A stretch of DNA of 64,000 nucleotides from the NCBI GenBank assembly GCA_963920525.1, contig OY986438.1, forward strand, positions 46,077,288-46,141,287, in the 5' to 3' direction. This document shows positions 21,688 through 33,611 of this stretch, one piece after another (positions within the stretch are counted from its first letter, which is position 1; every line of letters starts with the position of its first letter). The notes beneath the pieces were generated by a model, which was given only the letters and a program-made list of their open reading frames with translations, was not told the origin of the DNA and ran no database searches. The position numbers were made by a program, and so were the translations under genes. Source of the stretch: Dichetophora obliterata (lineage: Eukaryota; Arthropoda; Insecta; Diptera; Sciomyzidae).

Positions 21688-22329
21688 TTTGCAGTTGTAA
21701 TTGACAATAAAAATTTGTCTCCCTAAAAATGGAGGGAAAGTGACAATAAAAAATGGTCTCGTATTCCCTCACTGCTCTGTATACACTGCAGAGCTGATCG
21801 CTGTTTATACCACTGTTAATCACGCCGCTTCTTCTAAAGAAAAATTTGTCATATGCTTAGATAGCAAATCTTATTAAGCTGCCATTCAAAACTAACGCAA
21901 CAATAGTATACTGATCCAAAACATCAAAGATAAACATATCCAACGCCCTAATAAACTGAAACTCATGTGGGTACCATCCCACTGTGGTTTTTCACTGTTG
22001 ATTCACGGGCAATGAATTTGCTGATCAAGTCGCTAAGTCCACTGCAAACTCTCGCTGTTTTTTCTTTAAAACAGCAAAAAAGCATGACATTTAGCACAAA
22101 GTACATTCATACATCCACCAACAACTTCTGGGAAATAAAAGTATTCACACGGCTCCGGATTGTTCACACGAAACTCACTCAGGAACATCTTCTTCGTGGT
22201 GATTCGGCTCAGGGTTGCTTATTTTGCTATTTTAACACAATGTCCATACACCATATATTAAATTCATGTCCTAAATTTATGAATATAATATACTACAATA
22301 TAATATACTATAATATAATACAAAATTGA

Positions 22330-22480
22330 AGTGCAAATTTAATGTTACCACTTTACTCCAAAACTACTGGGCCGATTTTTATGAAAAACAGTTTTAAAAA
22401 TCGTATTTGTGCTACAGTTTTATTAAGGGGTATTTTTCTTTACACTTTAATTAAAAAAAGTACATTAAATTAAAGTGAGA
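22330..22480 (+). repeat. Dispersed repeat of about 150 bp, copy 1
   Basis: AGTGCAAATTTAATGTTAC, then a GGCCGATTTTTATG-type segment and TTTGTGCTACAGTTTTA, recur at 41775-41930 with moderate divergence. Such ACTACTGGGCCGATTTTTATG strings are common in insect Helitron-like and other dispersed repeats; the class is not proven here. Confidence 0.55.
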
Positions 22481-22854
22481 GAGTATCAATTAACTTCATG
22501 TTGCTCTCTTCTCTTTTCTGTTTGTGCTCAGCTAGCACAGCACAACAACAAAAAAAAAACCGATAAACCTCAAACAAGGCGAAAAGTGAAATACATATAA
22601 ATGCAGAAATGTCCCAGTGGGCACTTGCAGGAGTCCGAAGGCCTTCTAGCAGGCCTGCGTTAGGTTTTAAAAGGCCTTCCATACTCCTTGCAAACACAGT
22701 TTTATTGCTTGTATGAAATGGGAAAATTTGTCAGGCCTTTCGCTCTCCTTGCTCAAAAGAGACCTGCCAGAAGCGCTTTTTCGAGAAGTCACGTTAGAAG
22801 GAAAAGCAATATAAATATCAACTTGAAATAAAAATCGATTAAAATGTCAGATTT

Positions 22855-22915
22855 GAACCATGTTCCTCTCATGTGGCGGTCAGACATCTTACCCACTCGT
22901 CGTTCTTGGATGTTA
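22855..22915 (-). repeat. tRNA-like fragment, minus strand
   Basis: On the minus strand an A-box-like GAGTGGGTAAGATG precedes a B-box-like GGTTCAAATC. It is probably a SINE head remnant. No body homologous to the other families was identified. Confidence 0.35.
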
Positions 22916-22944
22916 AGAATCAATAGCTTATTTTGCATCAATAC

Positions 22945-23290
22945 AAATTAAAGTAAGGTTTCGGTAGCCTGGGTTCGAGACCCAACTATGAAAAAAAATT
23001 TTTTGGTTGTTTTTTTTAAATTTACATTTTTTTACAAACTGCCCTGTGTATTTAAAATATTTTTTTTTTTTAATTTTTTTATAAATTTTCTTAATACAAA
23101 AATATAAGAAATGACTTGGAGTTTTTCCATATAAATATTTTCGTATAATATAATGTGTAATGTGTTAGTTTTCGGGAGCCCGGGTTCGAGACCCAACTCG
23201 GACAAAAAACATTTTTTTTTTAAATCTATATTTTTTGTTCTGTTTATTTAAAATTTTTTTTTGGAATTTTTTTTGTAAATTTTTTCATAT
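22945..23290 (+). repeat. Tandem pair of units of about 200 bp with B-box-like cores
   Basis: GTTTCGGTAGCCTGGGTTCG at about 22960 and GTTTTCGGGAGCCCGGGTTCG at about 23170 each run into GAGACCCAACT and then long A/T runs. GGTTCGAGACC is a perfect Pol III B box. I interpret them as two tandem SINE-derived units. No A box is evident upstream of either. Confidence 0.45.
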
Positions 23291-24249
23291 AAAATAATAT
23301 GAAAAAAATCACAACCTTCAAAAGGTAGGCCTTACAGAAGTACTTATCAATGCAGGGATCATGGAAGGTGTATTGACGCCAATAATAGCAGTGCTAGCAT
23401 GCCTTTTTTTGTGGAGCACTCGCTAAAATGCCCACTCTAAAAAAAAAACAGAACAAAACAAATGAAAAGCAGACATTTTTTTTTTCTTTGACTTGTATTG
23501 TCTTTAAAAGATTGATAAAAAAACAAACATTTTCCTGAAACAAAAGCAAACTTTTTCATGCCACATAATTTTTTTTCGTTCTCCTATGATTCTACCGAAA
23601 TTTTATACTTTGATGTCTAGGTCAAATTTTGTGTTGACCTGTGTTATAATCGTATAGATAATAATTCACATAAAATTAATTATTCATAATTTTTGAATGC
23701 TTTTTAATATTCTATGAATCAAAATTTTGTGAAAAAAATTCAAAAGTATTATGAACTGATATTTTCTTTTATTGTACTTTAGTATATTTTATTTTTTAAT
23801 TGGCAATATAGCAGAAGAAGCCAACTGAGCATTTAGTTGTACACTAGTGCTTTAAGTAATTAACGCTGGTTTCATAATGAACTGTCTGAATAACTAGAAA
23901 TTCTAATATATTTACACAATTTGCGTCTCAAAAAAGATTACCCTGCCGTTTGCTCTACTACATTAAGCGTTTTTGTAATTTTTTTTTTTTAATATAATTT
24001 TAAAATATTGATCTAAATTTGCTCTCAAAAACTTTTATAATCAGTATTTATCATGCTAAGCACGTATTTAATTTTAATTAAAGTTAAAACCAGCTACCAG
24101 TTCTTTTTAAGCCACTTTTAAACTTTTTGCTTATCAGCTTATTATTAATATTGAATGCTTTTATTTTAATTTTTTTTCAGTTTTAGCTACTTTTAGCCAT
24201 GACATCAACAACTTAAGAGGAATCGTTAGAGAACACAATTTGCTTACTT

Positions 24250-24273
24250 TTGTTGTTGTTGTTGTTGTTGTTG
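24250..24273 (+). repeat. GTT trinucleotide microsatellite
   Basis: Eight uninterrupted TGT/GTT units. Similar runs occur at 36104-36130, about 55577-55615 and about 56650-56670. Confidence 0.9.
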
Positions 24274-26754
24274 TACTGGTGGTTTTAACTGTTGCTGCTG
24301 TCATCATAAACTACATTTTAAAATACAATCATTCCACTTCATGGGCCAACAACTGCCCAAATCTTGTTTTAATCGTATTTTAAATCGATACTAAAAAAAT
24401 TTTTGCTCTATTTGCATAATACTTAAAGCATTCATTTAAAATTTTACTATAATATTTTTCGCTTGTTTTTTTTATGCAAATGCAGATAAAAATTCAAATA
24501 GTGGTTTTGTTTTGATATGCAAATATTGCCACCTGCCGTAAAATATTGTTTGTTTCTCTTGTATCCTAGCTTATTTTTACATTTAAAACTAAATATATAC
24601 AATGCAAAACCAAAATAAAAGTGAAAAAAAAACACAAAATTTAAATGTTTTTAATAGCTGTACTGGTTGGGCTCATAACAATGAATAACGATGCCTCAAA
24701 TTAGACCAATAAAAAATGTTATAAAAACAATTTTTTTTAGGCATTTTGAGTGAAATTTTAACATTATTGTCTTGTTTTTGAGTTGTAAACTTGAATCGTC
24801 CCAAATTTAGTTATATTTATATATTCCATTTTTATGGCTGACATTTCAGCTCAGTTAATTTCTTAGAAATGTATTTAGTTCAGACTGTATGTTGATACTT
24901 TGTAGAAATTTCATTCATAAGTTTTAGCTGAGTGTATACAAATTTTTTTTAAGCATGACAGCTAGACAAAAAGTTGAGACACGAAATCTTTTACTTGATA
25001 AATAATTTTACTTTTTTTTTTAAGTTGATGCGGGATGATTTATAGATATCATCCATATGCGATTTGTTTTTGTATCAAAATTTCCGAAATTTCAGTGATA
25101 AAGCTGAAAGTCATAAATAATACTCATTTAATAGGATTCCAAATTGGCCATGTTATTTTGTAGAAAGAACTCTAGAAATATTTTTTAGGTCAAATCAAAA
25201 TAAAAATAAAAATAAATAAAAATTTTTTCTTTTGTCTGAAAAAAGATTTTAAATATTTGATTCAAAACATTTAAAAAAAAATATCAATTTTACAACATAA
25301 ATTCTTAAAAAGCAAACATTTTTCATCCCTGCCGAAAAACTTAAGTGTGTGGTTACACTCTCAATTAATTAATTTATTTAAATTTACCCTCAAGTGTTAA
25401 CATAATCATATTAGATAGAATAAGTACAAGATTGTATCGTATTACCTATACTTATAAATACTTATATATATATCAAAAGATACAAAATTTCAAACAAATA
25501 TTAGATCATTTTGGGCTGGAAAAATTGAAACAAACTGAGGTTTGGTAATTTTTTTAAGAGATATTTCTTATTCTTATCAAACTGGATGTGAATTGTAATC
25601 TTTTTATGACTTTTTATGACATTGATTTTGTAAAGTATTAGAAAGTTTTTTTACTACATTCTTAAAAGTTTTGATTGAGAAAAAATATATACTCCCAATT
25701 TATAGTGATAACAATTCTAAAACACTTAAAATTAATTTGGGTGAAACAAAACAAAACAGCAAATCGGTGTGCTCGACCTTTTTTAAAAATTCTGAAAAAA
25801 ATTATCAAAAATTTAGTTGGGTCTGTAGATACTGGAAATGTCATTGTTTATTTCCTCGCTTATTAATTTTGCAAGTCAGGGGGGTTCAAAAATGAAAAAA
25901 TAATGAAAATAATGAAAATATGCACATTTTTGATGATTTATTTCCTGAAAACCAACAGAGAAAAAATCTTTCAACTTTAAAAAATACACAAACATTATAA
26001 TTTAAAAAAAGTTTGACTAAATGACATATGAGAGGTTTTGATCAAGGAACTTATTAAATATTTTTTTTAATTATTTTAAAATTTAAAATACGATAACAAA
26101 AATATACTTTACGAATTATTCTAATTTTTTTTTAAAGTTGTCAAGTCAGTCACTGTCTATTTGAGATATTGTGATAGAGTTAACTATCAAGTTTCAAAAA
26201 ATATTTTTTTTTAATATGTGCTTAATGGAGTTAAGATCAGTAAGAAATCTGTAGAATCACTGTTGTAACGAAACATTTGTAAAATTTTATTAAGAATAAC
26301 TTCTTAATATATTTGTATTTATATAGATACACTTTAAATTAGGGCGTATCGAATTACAATTTTTTAGACAGGGTTTCGTTAAAAATTATTTGCAGAATCT
26401 GAATTCAGAAAATATCTGGTGCCCAAGATATAAGACTTTATATTCATTTGTTTGAAAAAATTAAAAAAATTGCATTCAAGTATACATTTCTCTAAAACAG
26501 GAAAATGCATATGCAGAAAATATGCAAATTATTAATTCGAAATATTTAAAGAAAACGCTAACACTCTAATCAATATCACCAAAATTTAGATAATCAGATA
26601 ACAATTAAAGATTCTGTGCTATCTCGAGTGTACTTTAAGATTCGAATATCCTTCACACAGGACACTGTGGGTAAAAACCAAGAGTGGCATCGTGTTTGCC
26701 AAAATATTGTTAGTTTAAGACTATATTTACTTCTGCATTAAGGCATATTTAGTT

Positions 26755-26870
26755 TCTCTTACAAAAATTAAAGCATTTTGAGATCGTGATTTTGTACTGT
26801 TTTTATCAAAAAAAAAAACTGTGTCCTTGCGGGAGAGGAAGACATCCATATTTTTTTTTGGGAGATATTG
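26755..26870 (+). repeat. Dispersed repeat with CCTTGCGGGAGAGG motif
   Basis: AAAGCATTTTGAGATC, an A-run and then CCTTGCGGGAGAGGA match, in inverted orientation, the stretch 51745-51860. Homology is short and diverged. It is an old unclassified repeat. Confidence 0.5.
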
Positions 26871-27402
26871 ACCATCCAATGCAACTTTTGAGACTTCTTA
26901 GAATACGATATAAATTTTTTTATTTTACATAACTAAATGAATATTTTTCAACATATATTTAAAGAGAGTAGTAAAATTTTTTTTTACAGTTCCTACATGA
27001 AATTAAAAAAAAATAAATGAATCATTCTATGCTTGGACCAAGTAAAAACTATATCGGTTCCCAAATTATTTTTCTTGTATCGAGAAAAATAAAATATATG
27101 CTTGTAAGATATATTACTGTTATACCCAAAAAACTTTTTCATAAAACTTTAGTGTATTTTTATTTGATTCTGCTCAATTATTTTCTTAAAATAAGAAATA
27201 TTTGCTTAATCAAAAAAAAATTTTTTTTCATAGCAAGCGCATTTGCTTGATATGAGAAACTTTCCTAGAAAGAGAATATTTTTTTTTATCCAATTAATAC
27301 ATTTTCGGAAAATAAAGATAAAGTAGTTTCAAAATAATAATAATTATGTATAAATCTTTTTTAAATACTTTTAGAGTGTTGTCCAAGCGGCTGCATATTT
27401 TA

Positions 27403-27712
27403 GGTTAGGTTAATTTACGGTTGGTGGCAGATCTTTAAGCAAATGAGGCAGGTAGCTGTAGAAACATGTGATATTGAATCAGAAGCAAGAGTTATGCCTT
27501 GACCTCAGTCAAATAAAGTTACGAAGAGTTTCTCTCCACAAGCTTTTCTGCCACCACTGTCAATTTTCTGTCGTAAATTGAGGTGTTTTAAATTTATTTT
27601 GATAAGAAATAAGGAAAGAAAGGTTAAAGCGTAAGACAGTAGCCTGGCCAGGATTTGAACCTTTAGACGAACCCCTAGTCAAGCGCGTTACCACTAGACA
27701 ATCGATGCCGCT
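27403..27712 (-). repeat. tRNA-derived SINE (family 1) with 14-bp target duplication
   Basis: The head lies at the high-coordinate end and reads on the minus strand: A box TGTCTAGTGGTAACGCG and B box GGTTCAAATCC. The body matches 17452-17720 (TTTGACTGAGGTCAAGG and neighbours). The direct repeat GGCTGCATATTTTA flanks it exactly (27389-27402 and 27713-27726). A duplication of this length is the signature of target-primed retroposition. The 3' end is TTAACCTAACC, without poly-A. Confidence 0.85.
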
Positions 27713-28559
27713 GGCTGCATATTTTACTACACTCAATAAAGTTATACACTGTTAGCACAGTCTTTTCACTGTTACAAGAAATCATTTCGCACAACAACGA
27801 ATTCTATGCAATAACAATAAAATTCTTTGCGCCAACAATTTCTAAGTTTTTTTGATAATAGAGGTATTTTCCTCGCAATAACGGAATTGCTTTTGAATTC
27901 TTACAAAATTATAAGTTTTTGAGCTAAAGATATAGTTGCTGTGCCAACAGTTTTTACTCTTGAAAAGCAATTCAAATAAAACACTGTTGGACCGAGAGTG
28001 AATGTACGCCAGCAATGGAAAATTGTTGGTTTGTTCAATCAAAATTTATAAATACTTCAATTTTGTTTGCAATACTTGAATCAAACAATTTCACAAATTC
28101 TCTACTCAAGCAAAATACTTTCAATTATAGAATTTCGTGAGGTATTTCAGAGCATACTGGCTTTAAATTGTTTAATTGTTTCAATTTAAGTTTTGTTCCA
28201 GCTTCTAGAATCAAGCAATTTATTCTCGTTTCAAGAAATCATAAATAAAACTGATAATCATATTTATATTATTATAATATGAACTTTATTCTAATAAAAA
28301 GATTATTAACGTGTTTTTTGATTATTATTATTACATGAGTTGCTTAAATAAAGTAAATTTTTTATAAATAACCTTATAACATAAATAATAATGCCACATT
28401 CTATAGAACACAAAGATACTAGAGACGAATGTGGCTTAGCTGAGGATAAATTATAAAATATTTGTGTAAAAAACTCGAAATACACGGGGTTATCAGACCG
28501 AGCATTGACACTTTCAATAAAATAAAAATTAAGAAAAATTGGTAGAAGAAAAAACAGTC

Positions 28560-29145
28560 AAATAAAGTTATTTTTCGTTGGTTTTTATGAATAAATATGA
28601 AATAAAATTAACGAATAAATTGAAGCATATATACAAGAAATTAATTAATTGCATCAAAAAGAGCATACAAATTTTTATAGGATTTGTTGAGAAGCCATGC
28701 TTTCGCTTCCCTAAGAAAAACGTGTTTATTACGAAGACATCTAACAAAATAAGGAAAACAATTAAACAATGTAGGACCAACCAGGAAAAAAAGTTCAAGA
28801 AGTGATTTGTGTGGCCAGTCTTTGATTATTATCACTCAAGTTATAGCTGAAATGACATCTATTGATTAAATAACCAGACCTTACAAAAACATTTTAAATA
28901 CTTTTAAATAACATAAGTGTTTCAAAGGAAGAACATTTAAACTCATAAACAGAGGGAAACCACTTTCACGGGAATTTTTTTTCATATAATACGAATAGCA
29001 TGTTTGTGCACAATAAGTAAGGGATTTATCTTGTTCTTGTGTGGACCACCCCAATATGACAAGGCATATTCCAATTTGGAGTGAAAAATACCAAAATGAT
29101 GCAGTTGTATGATCATTATGTATGAGCAGCTGAATGATCAAGACA
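28560..29145 (-). pseudogene. CR1/L2-like LINE, C-terminal tail remnant
   Basis: On the minus strand, pieces in different frames follow the order seen at the end of many LINE ORF2 proteins. They are HSKLEYALSYWGGPH (about 29080-29030), then RESGFPLFMSLNVLPLKHL (about 28975-28920), and finally LVGPTLFNCFPYFVR with FLREAKAWLLN (about 28780-28690). The G-P-x-L-[WF]-N-x-x-P-x-x-x-R block is typical of CR1/L2/RTE-type tails. Frameshifts separate the pieces and no RT core is recognised upstream, so only the 3' part survives. It differs in type from the RNase H LINE at 19-22 kb. Confidence 0.6.
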
Positions 29146-31770
29146 ATTCATTTTCCAGTCAAATATTGCTACTTACGTTTTGCAAGCTTGTACAAAGAAA
29201 AAAAAATTGTTTTGCTCCTGTTCGGCATAAAATTTTTTTTTTTACTCCTTGAAGGTTTATGAACCCTTTAGATATTTGTTTTTTAAACCCTCTTAATATA
29301 TGTATCAACAAATCCATTAAAAGATAAAAAAACATAAATTTGATTTTTTTCCGGTTGATTTGTTCTTATAAAATAGGCCAAGAAAAATTTGTTTGGCTTT
29401 CTTCGGTGCAAAATCGAAAATTCAACTGACTTCAATGTGAAATATCTCTCTAAATTTATTTTTATCATATGGGTTCATCTTAGAACCAACCGAATTGATT
29501 TAAAAAAAGCGTTGCAAAATAAAAATTACTTTCTGACGCGTCCAACATATTGGACAAATCCACTGAAAATGTTAAAAGTTTTTTCATAAAATTCGGCCTA
29601 GTATTTTTGAAGTTTTCACTTAAACTTTATATAATAGTATAGATTAACTTTTTTCAACGAGTCATATAACAATAACAATAAAATTTGAATATGTGTTTTT
29701 TTAGACATCAATTCATGTAATTACTTTGGTAATAATTCAATTGTTATTTAATTCAAATTCTTCACCATAAATATCATCATCGATTATTTTGAAATTACTT
29801 TGTGAAAGCATCAACATATTGTGTCAGCAACAATATATCCATCCAGGTCGTCTTTCTACTTTATTGTATTTTCTAACTTTAAAATTGTTTTAATGCTAAG
29901 CTAAAATTTTACACGGTAGTCATCAACGCCTTGGAGCGACTTAGCATTTGTTCTGCTTGTTGCTATGCGTAGCAAATCCTGTTACACCTTTGAAGTTGAG
30001 CTATTTTGCTTCTTGCTTGTGTCTTGTCGCCACATTTTATGACAGCACGCAAAGAATCTAAAGCAAAATCTTAATCTGGTAAAGCGATTTAGTAGCTCCA
30101 CATTTCCGTATGCTATATAATCATAATTAAAAAAAATAACTCAAATTCCATCAAGTGTTGCGTTCATGTCACTTTAGATGTAAGCCACAGGTTAGATTGT
30201 TGGATGCTTTCAATTTAGTTGTTCTTCTATGTTTTTTTTTTGCCTTCTTACTTGTTTGTAAATCAAAAAAGCAAGCAATTTGCTTAACATGCTGGCTATT
30301 AAGATGCATTCTGTAGAAAGCTCTGCAGGCACTTGACGCACTTTTTCATTCAAACTGTAGACTATAATTAAAATGAAATCAAAGTCACACAGATACATAA
30401 CATAGATAAACACGCACACTTGTAAGCTTGAATTTATTTAAATATGCCGCTCGACATTAATGTGCAACCCAAATGAGTGAACGAATGAATGATTGGATGA
30501 ATGAATGAATGCATTCATGACTACTTGCATTGAATGTAGTCTAGCAAGCAGTAAGTCTGACAGTTAGTCTGGCTAGCTGGCTGGTTTGGCTGGCATTTGT
30601 GCGTAGCTGAAGCTGACTGCAGTTTAACGGCTAATGCGCAACTTGCTCCAAATCTGTCCGATGGCCTCAACTATTTTTTTAACTCTTAATCTTAAGCTGT
30701 GCGAACATTTGTGTAGATGTGCGTTAAAATTAGCTACGCTGCTCAGCTAGAGCCAACTACTGCAAGGCTTTAGTTCCTTTTTTTATTTAATTTTGAAACG
30801 TTTTTCACTTTGTTGTCCAGCCAACTTTTTTGTGCGTGATAATCTTGTCATTGAGTAGCATCTTTCTGGAGCATCCTTGATTTTGTAGATGTTGTTGTAA
30901 TTGTTGGCATTTTTAAATTGGCATTTTGACAGACATGTAATTAGTGCAGCTGCTAGTTTTTTGACAGATCATATCTACGCGTGTAGAAATATCGCTGCAG
31001 TTTAAAGCTAAGTATGTTTGAATGACTGCCGACCCATAAACAGCCAAAGAAAATTATTGGAATATTAGCTTAAAATCCAAAAAAGTTGCAAAAGTTGATT
31101 AACAAAAATAAAGAAAGAACAAAAAATTATATTAGATAATAATTTCTGCACAAAGCAGCTTTACATCTTAAAAGCCGAAATTTGGCAAAATTTTTTAAAG
31201 ATTTTTCCTAACAAATCTTAAGGCGTTTTTTCTTAATTATTTCTTTGACTGTTGTTGAAGCTAGTTTTATAGTTATTTTGCAGAATATTTACCTGCACGC
31301 TATTTGGATATAAAAATATTTTAGCATGAAAAATAGACGTACATTAAGATGGCCGTTTACTAAATGGAGCATTTTTTGAGTGTGTGGCTATATATGGACT
31401 ATAATAAAAACTTAATTGTAGGAAATTTTCTCTGATGAAAATGAGTATTAAAACCTACAAAACAAATGCGGACATGAAAAACTGGCTTTCTTTGAGTTCA
31501 TATTTCACAAAATGTTAATACAATAAGTTTTGCATCTTTGATAAGATCTTCAACTCTTTTTTAAATAAAAAGATAGATCAACATTTTGCTAAACCCTTTG
31601 TAATTGTTTTTTGGCGCAGCTGAAAGCTTCGATCACCATATTTTTTAAATAAAAATACAGAACACAACATAGAAAAAATAACATTACACGACTTTTTAAA
31701 TAATGACCAAAGCAATAAAAGTATCCATCAACAACACTGCAAAAAGCATTTTTTTTTAAGGGATGCCATT
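29146..31770. other. Host-like non-coding stretch
   Basis: No exon is recognised. From about 29,900 to 31,050 the sequence is less AT-rich and less repetitive than its surroundings, with GCTGGCTGG-type runs and a GAAT/ATGA tetranucleotide run near 30480-30515. It may be single-copy intron or regulatory DNA. Confidence 0.4.
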
Positions 31771-31887
31771 ATGAAACTTAAGACCCCGGGCGAGAATATT
31801 ACAGTTGATGAACAGCTCATCTCCTTCCTTGGTAGATGCCCATTTAATCAGTATATTCCGATCAAAATGCTTCTTTCAGAAACATAA
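31771..31887 (+). pseudogene. piggyBac-type transposase relic
   Basis: A 38-codon frame reads PGENITVDEQLISFLGRCP and then FNQYIPIK. This matches the highly conserved piggyBac block with VDEQL, a GRCPFRQY-like stretch and an IPxKP end. The Asp of VDEQL is one of the catalytic residues of that family. Upstream and downstream sequence no longer resembles the protein, and no TTAA-flanked termini are visible, so this is an old isolated relic. Confidence 0.65.
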
Positions 31888-33384
31888 TGAAGATATCAAA
31901 GAAAAAGTAATTTTATGAATGTATATTTTTTCAATAAAATGACTGTTGAATTGCGAAACAAGAAAAAATAACTCTATATTTTTTATTCGTATTTACTTAA
32001 AACAAATTTGTATATGAACTTTTAAATTAATGTATTTATTTCAATTAATATTTGAGAACATTAAAAATTATCTTTAGATTTTTCTTGTTTTAGTATTCAT
32101 AATTTTTATTACAAGAAATAAAGAACAAATAAGGAACATTTATTATAATATAGAACATTTAAATAGTTTATATTATTCATATAATTCATATAGAAGAGAG
32201 GCTTCAATACAGAACGGATTGCCATCGTTCCTTTAACTTAAGTGGTTGAACAAAGCATCTGAGCAACAACAATCATTAAAGAAGCCACCCCAACATTCAA
32301 TACCATTCCTAATTCCTTCCTATATCACTGTTTAAGTGCTTAAAAAGCCACGCCCTACTCTACCATAATCAATATTGACCTTTAGAAACTACTATTGAGT
32401 GTATTTCACACACTATACAAAATATGCTCTTTAAACTGCTGTTCGCTTTCAGCAAGTCGCCACTTTCTCAATTTCTATAATTTCTCATTAAATACAACTC
32501 ATTGACTTCGATACGCTCGGCATGCATTAAAAAGTCAAACACAAATGAAAACGCTTCGCGGCAGCTGTTATCGCAGGATGCCCATTTATCTATTTTTTTC
32601 TCTACTGTTGGCACAACACAGAAGGTGCTAAATGGGCGACAACAACAACTACAGCGAGTTCAACTAATGTTTCCTATCCAACGACTACAAAAAAACAAAC
32701 TGCGACATTTCAACACGAGACACATAATAAAATAGTTCATTATGTGTTAGCAACCTTTTGTTACTTTTGTTGCAATTGTCCTCTGATTTTTGCTGTATTT
32801 GCAAGAGTAAAATAGAAACAGGACTCCTAAAGCGACAGTACAGAAAGGACCTTTGTTAGCAATCTTCAACAGTAGATTGACTCTTTTGTTAGGGGGAAAA
32901 AAGAAGCAACATTTGTTTGTGGCTTGCAAGCAAATTTATTGATTAATGTGATAATGTTTTGGTTGTTGTTGCTGCTGTTTTTGTTATTGTTAAATATTAA
33001 AAAAAAACACATAAATTATGTCTGAGTGTCTGTCGGAAAAGTGAAAACAAACTTATAACAATCATGAAAACAACTGCACAAAATCGTTTCAAAATAATTT
33101 TCATTACTTTATATTGTGTGTTGTCCCGCGCAGCTGTAACAAATTCTCAACAATATTGACTTCATTATTTTGCAATAAATTTTAAACACTCTGCTCAACC
33201 TTTGTGCGAAAAGAAATAATTTTTGCAAAATCGAATTTAATTATTTTGCTTTTAATGAAAGTGAAGCGTGCTTAAAGAGAATTTGCAATGCTTTGAGTGC
33301 AACGAATGGGTTGATACTTAAGTGATGATGAGTAGAGAAGAAGAGACTGGATTAATGCGTTTTTAAATGTGGGAATTGAATTTA
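31888..33384. other. Host-like non-coding stretch
   Basis: No gene is recognised. The part from 32,200 to 33,350 is of moderate complexity with GTT/CAA runs near 32,960 and looks like single-copy DNA. Short frames at 32502-32735 (plus) and 32747-32929 (minus) have no family resemblance. Confidence 0.4.
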
Positions 33385-33608
33385 GGCCCCTATTATGTAA
33401 AATAACTCAACTTAAGTTGACTAGATTCAACTAAATTTTTTTCATATAACGTATTACATTTATTTTAGTTGAACCATGTAGTTTGCCTTAATCTTTTAAG
33501 AATTTTCAAACAACATTGTTCAACTGGAATGTATGTAATAAATTATGAGAAAAAAAAATTAGTTGAATCTAGTCAACTTAAGTTGAGTTGTAATACATAA
33601 TAGGGGCC
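33385..33608. mobile_element. 224-bp MITE with TTA duplication (PIF/Harbinger-like)
   Basis: Terminal inverted repeats of about 50 bp begin GGCCCCTATTATGTA and contain a CAACTTAAGTTGACTAGATT block. The right arm ends at 33608. The trinucleotide TTA flanks both ends (33382-33384 and 33609-33611), as expected for PIF/Harbinger-type insertion. It contains no coding region. Confidence 0.8.
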
Positions 33609-33611
33609 TTA

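Larger units (their letters stand above)
18985..22330 (+). pseudogene. Decayed I-clade LINE with RT, RNase H and C-terminal zinc motif
   Basis: Fragments of a LINE polyprotein appear in order on the plus strand, in shifting frames. These are a VPWWDPNI linker (about 19140); an RT region with GIYPQAWK and a LDFEMALNRI block (about 19730 and 19990); an NGIHQHDSPISV block (about 20157); and a mutated YAED where YADD is expected (about 20257). Further on are a thumb region (about 21150), YTDGSK of RNase H (about 21650) and WVPSHCGF (about 21968). A CLFCYFN-x-HHILNSCPKF knuckle lies at about 22220. RNase H in a non-LTR ORF2 points to the I clade. Stops and frameshifts throughout mean it is dead. 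It ends in an ATA-rich tract rather than poly-A and is split by a MITE. Confidence 0.75.
23291..27388. other. AT-rich stretch without recognisable genes
   Basis: The only clear features are a TTG/GTT microsatellite at about 24250-24273, many poly-A and poly-T runs, and a segment at 26755-26870 repeated in inverted orientation at about 51745-51860. Open frames here are short, AT-driven and lack family motifs. Confidence 0.45.
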
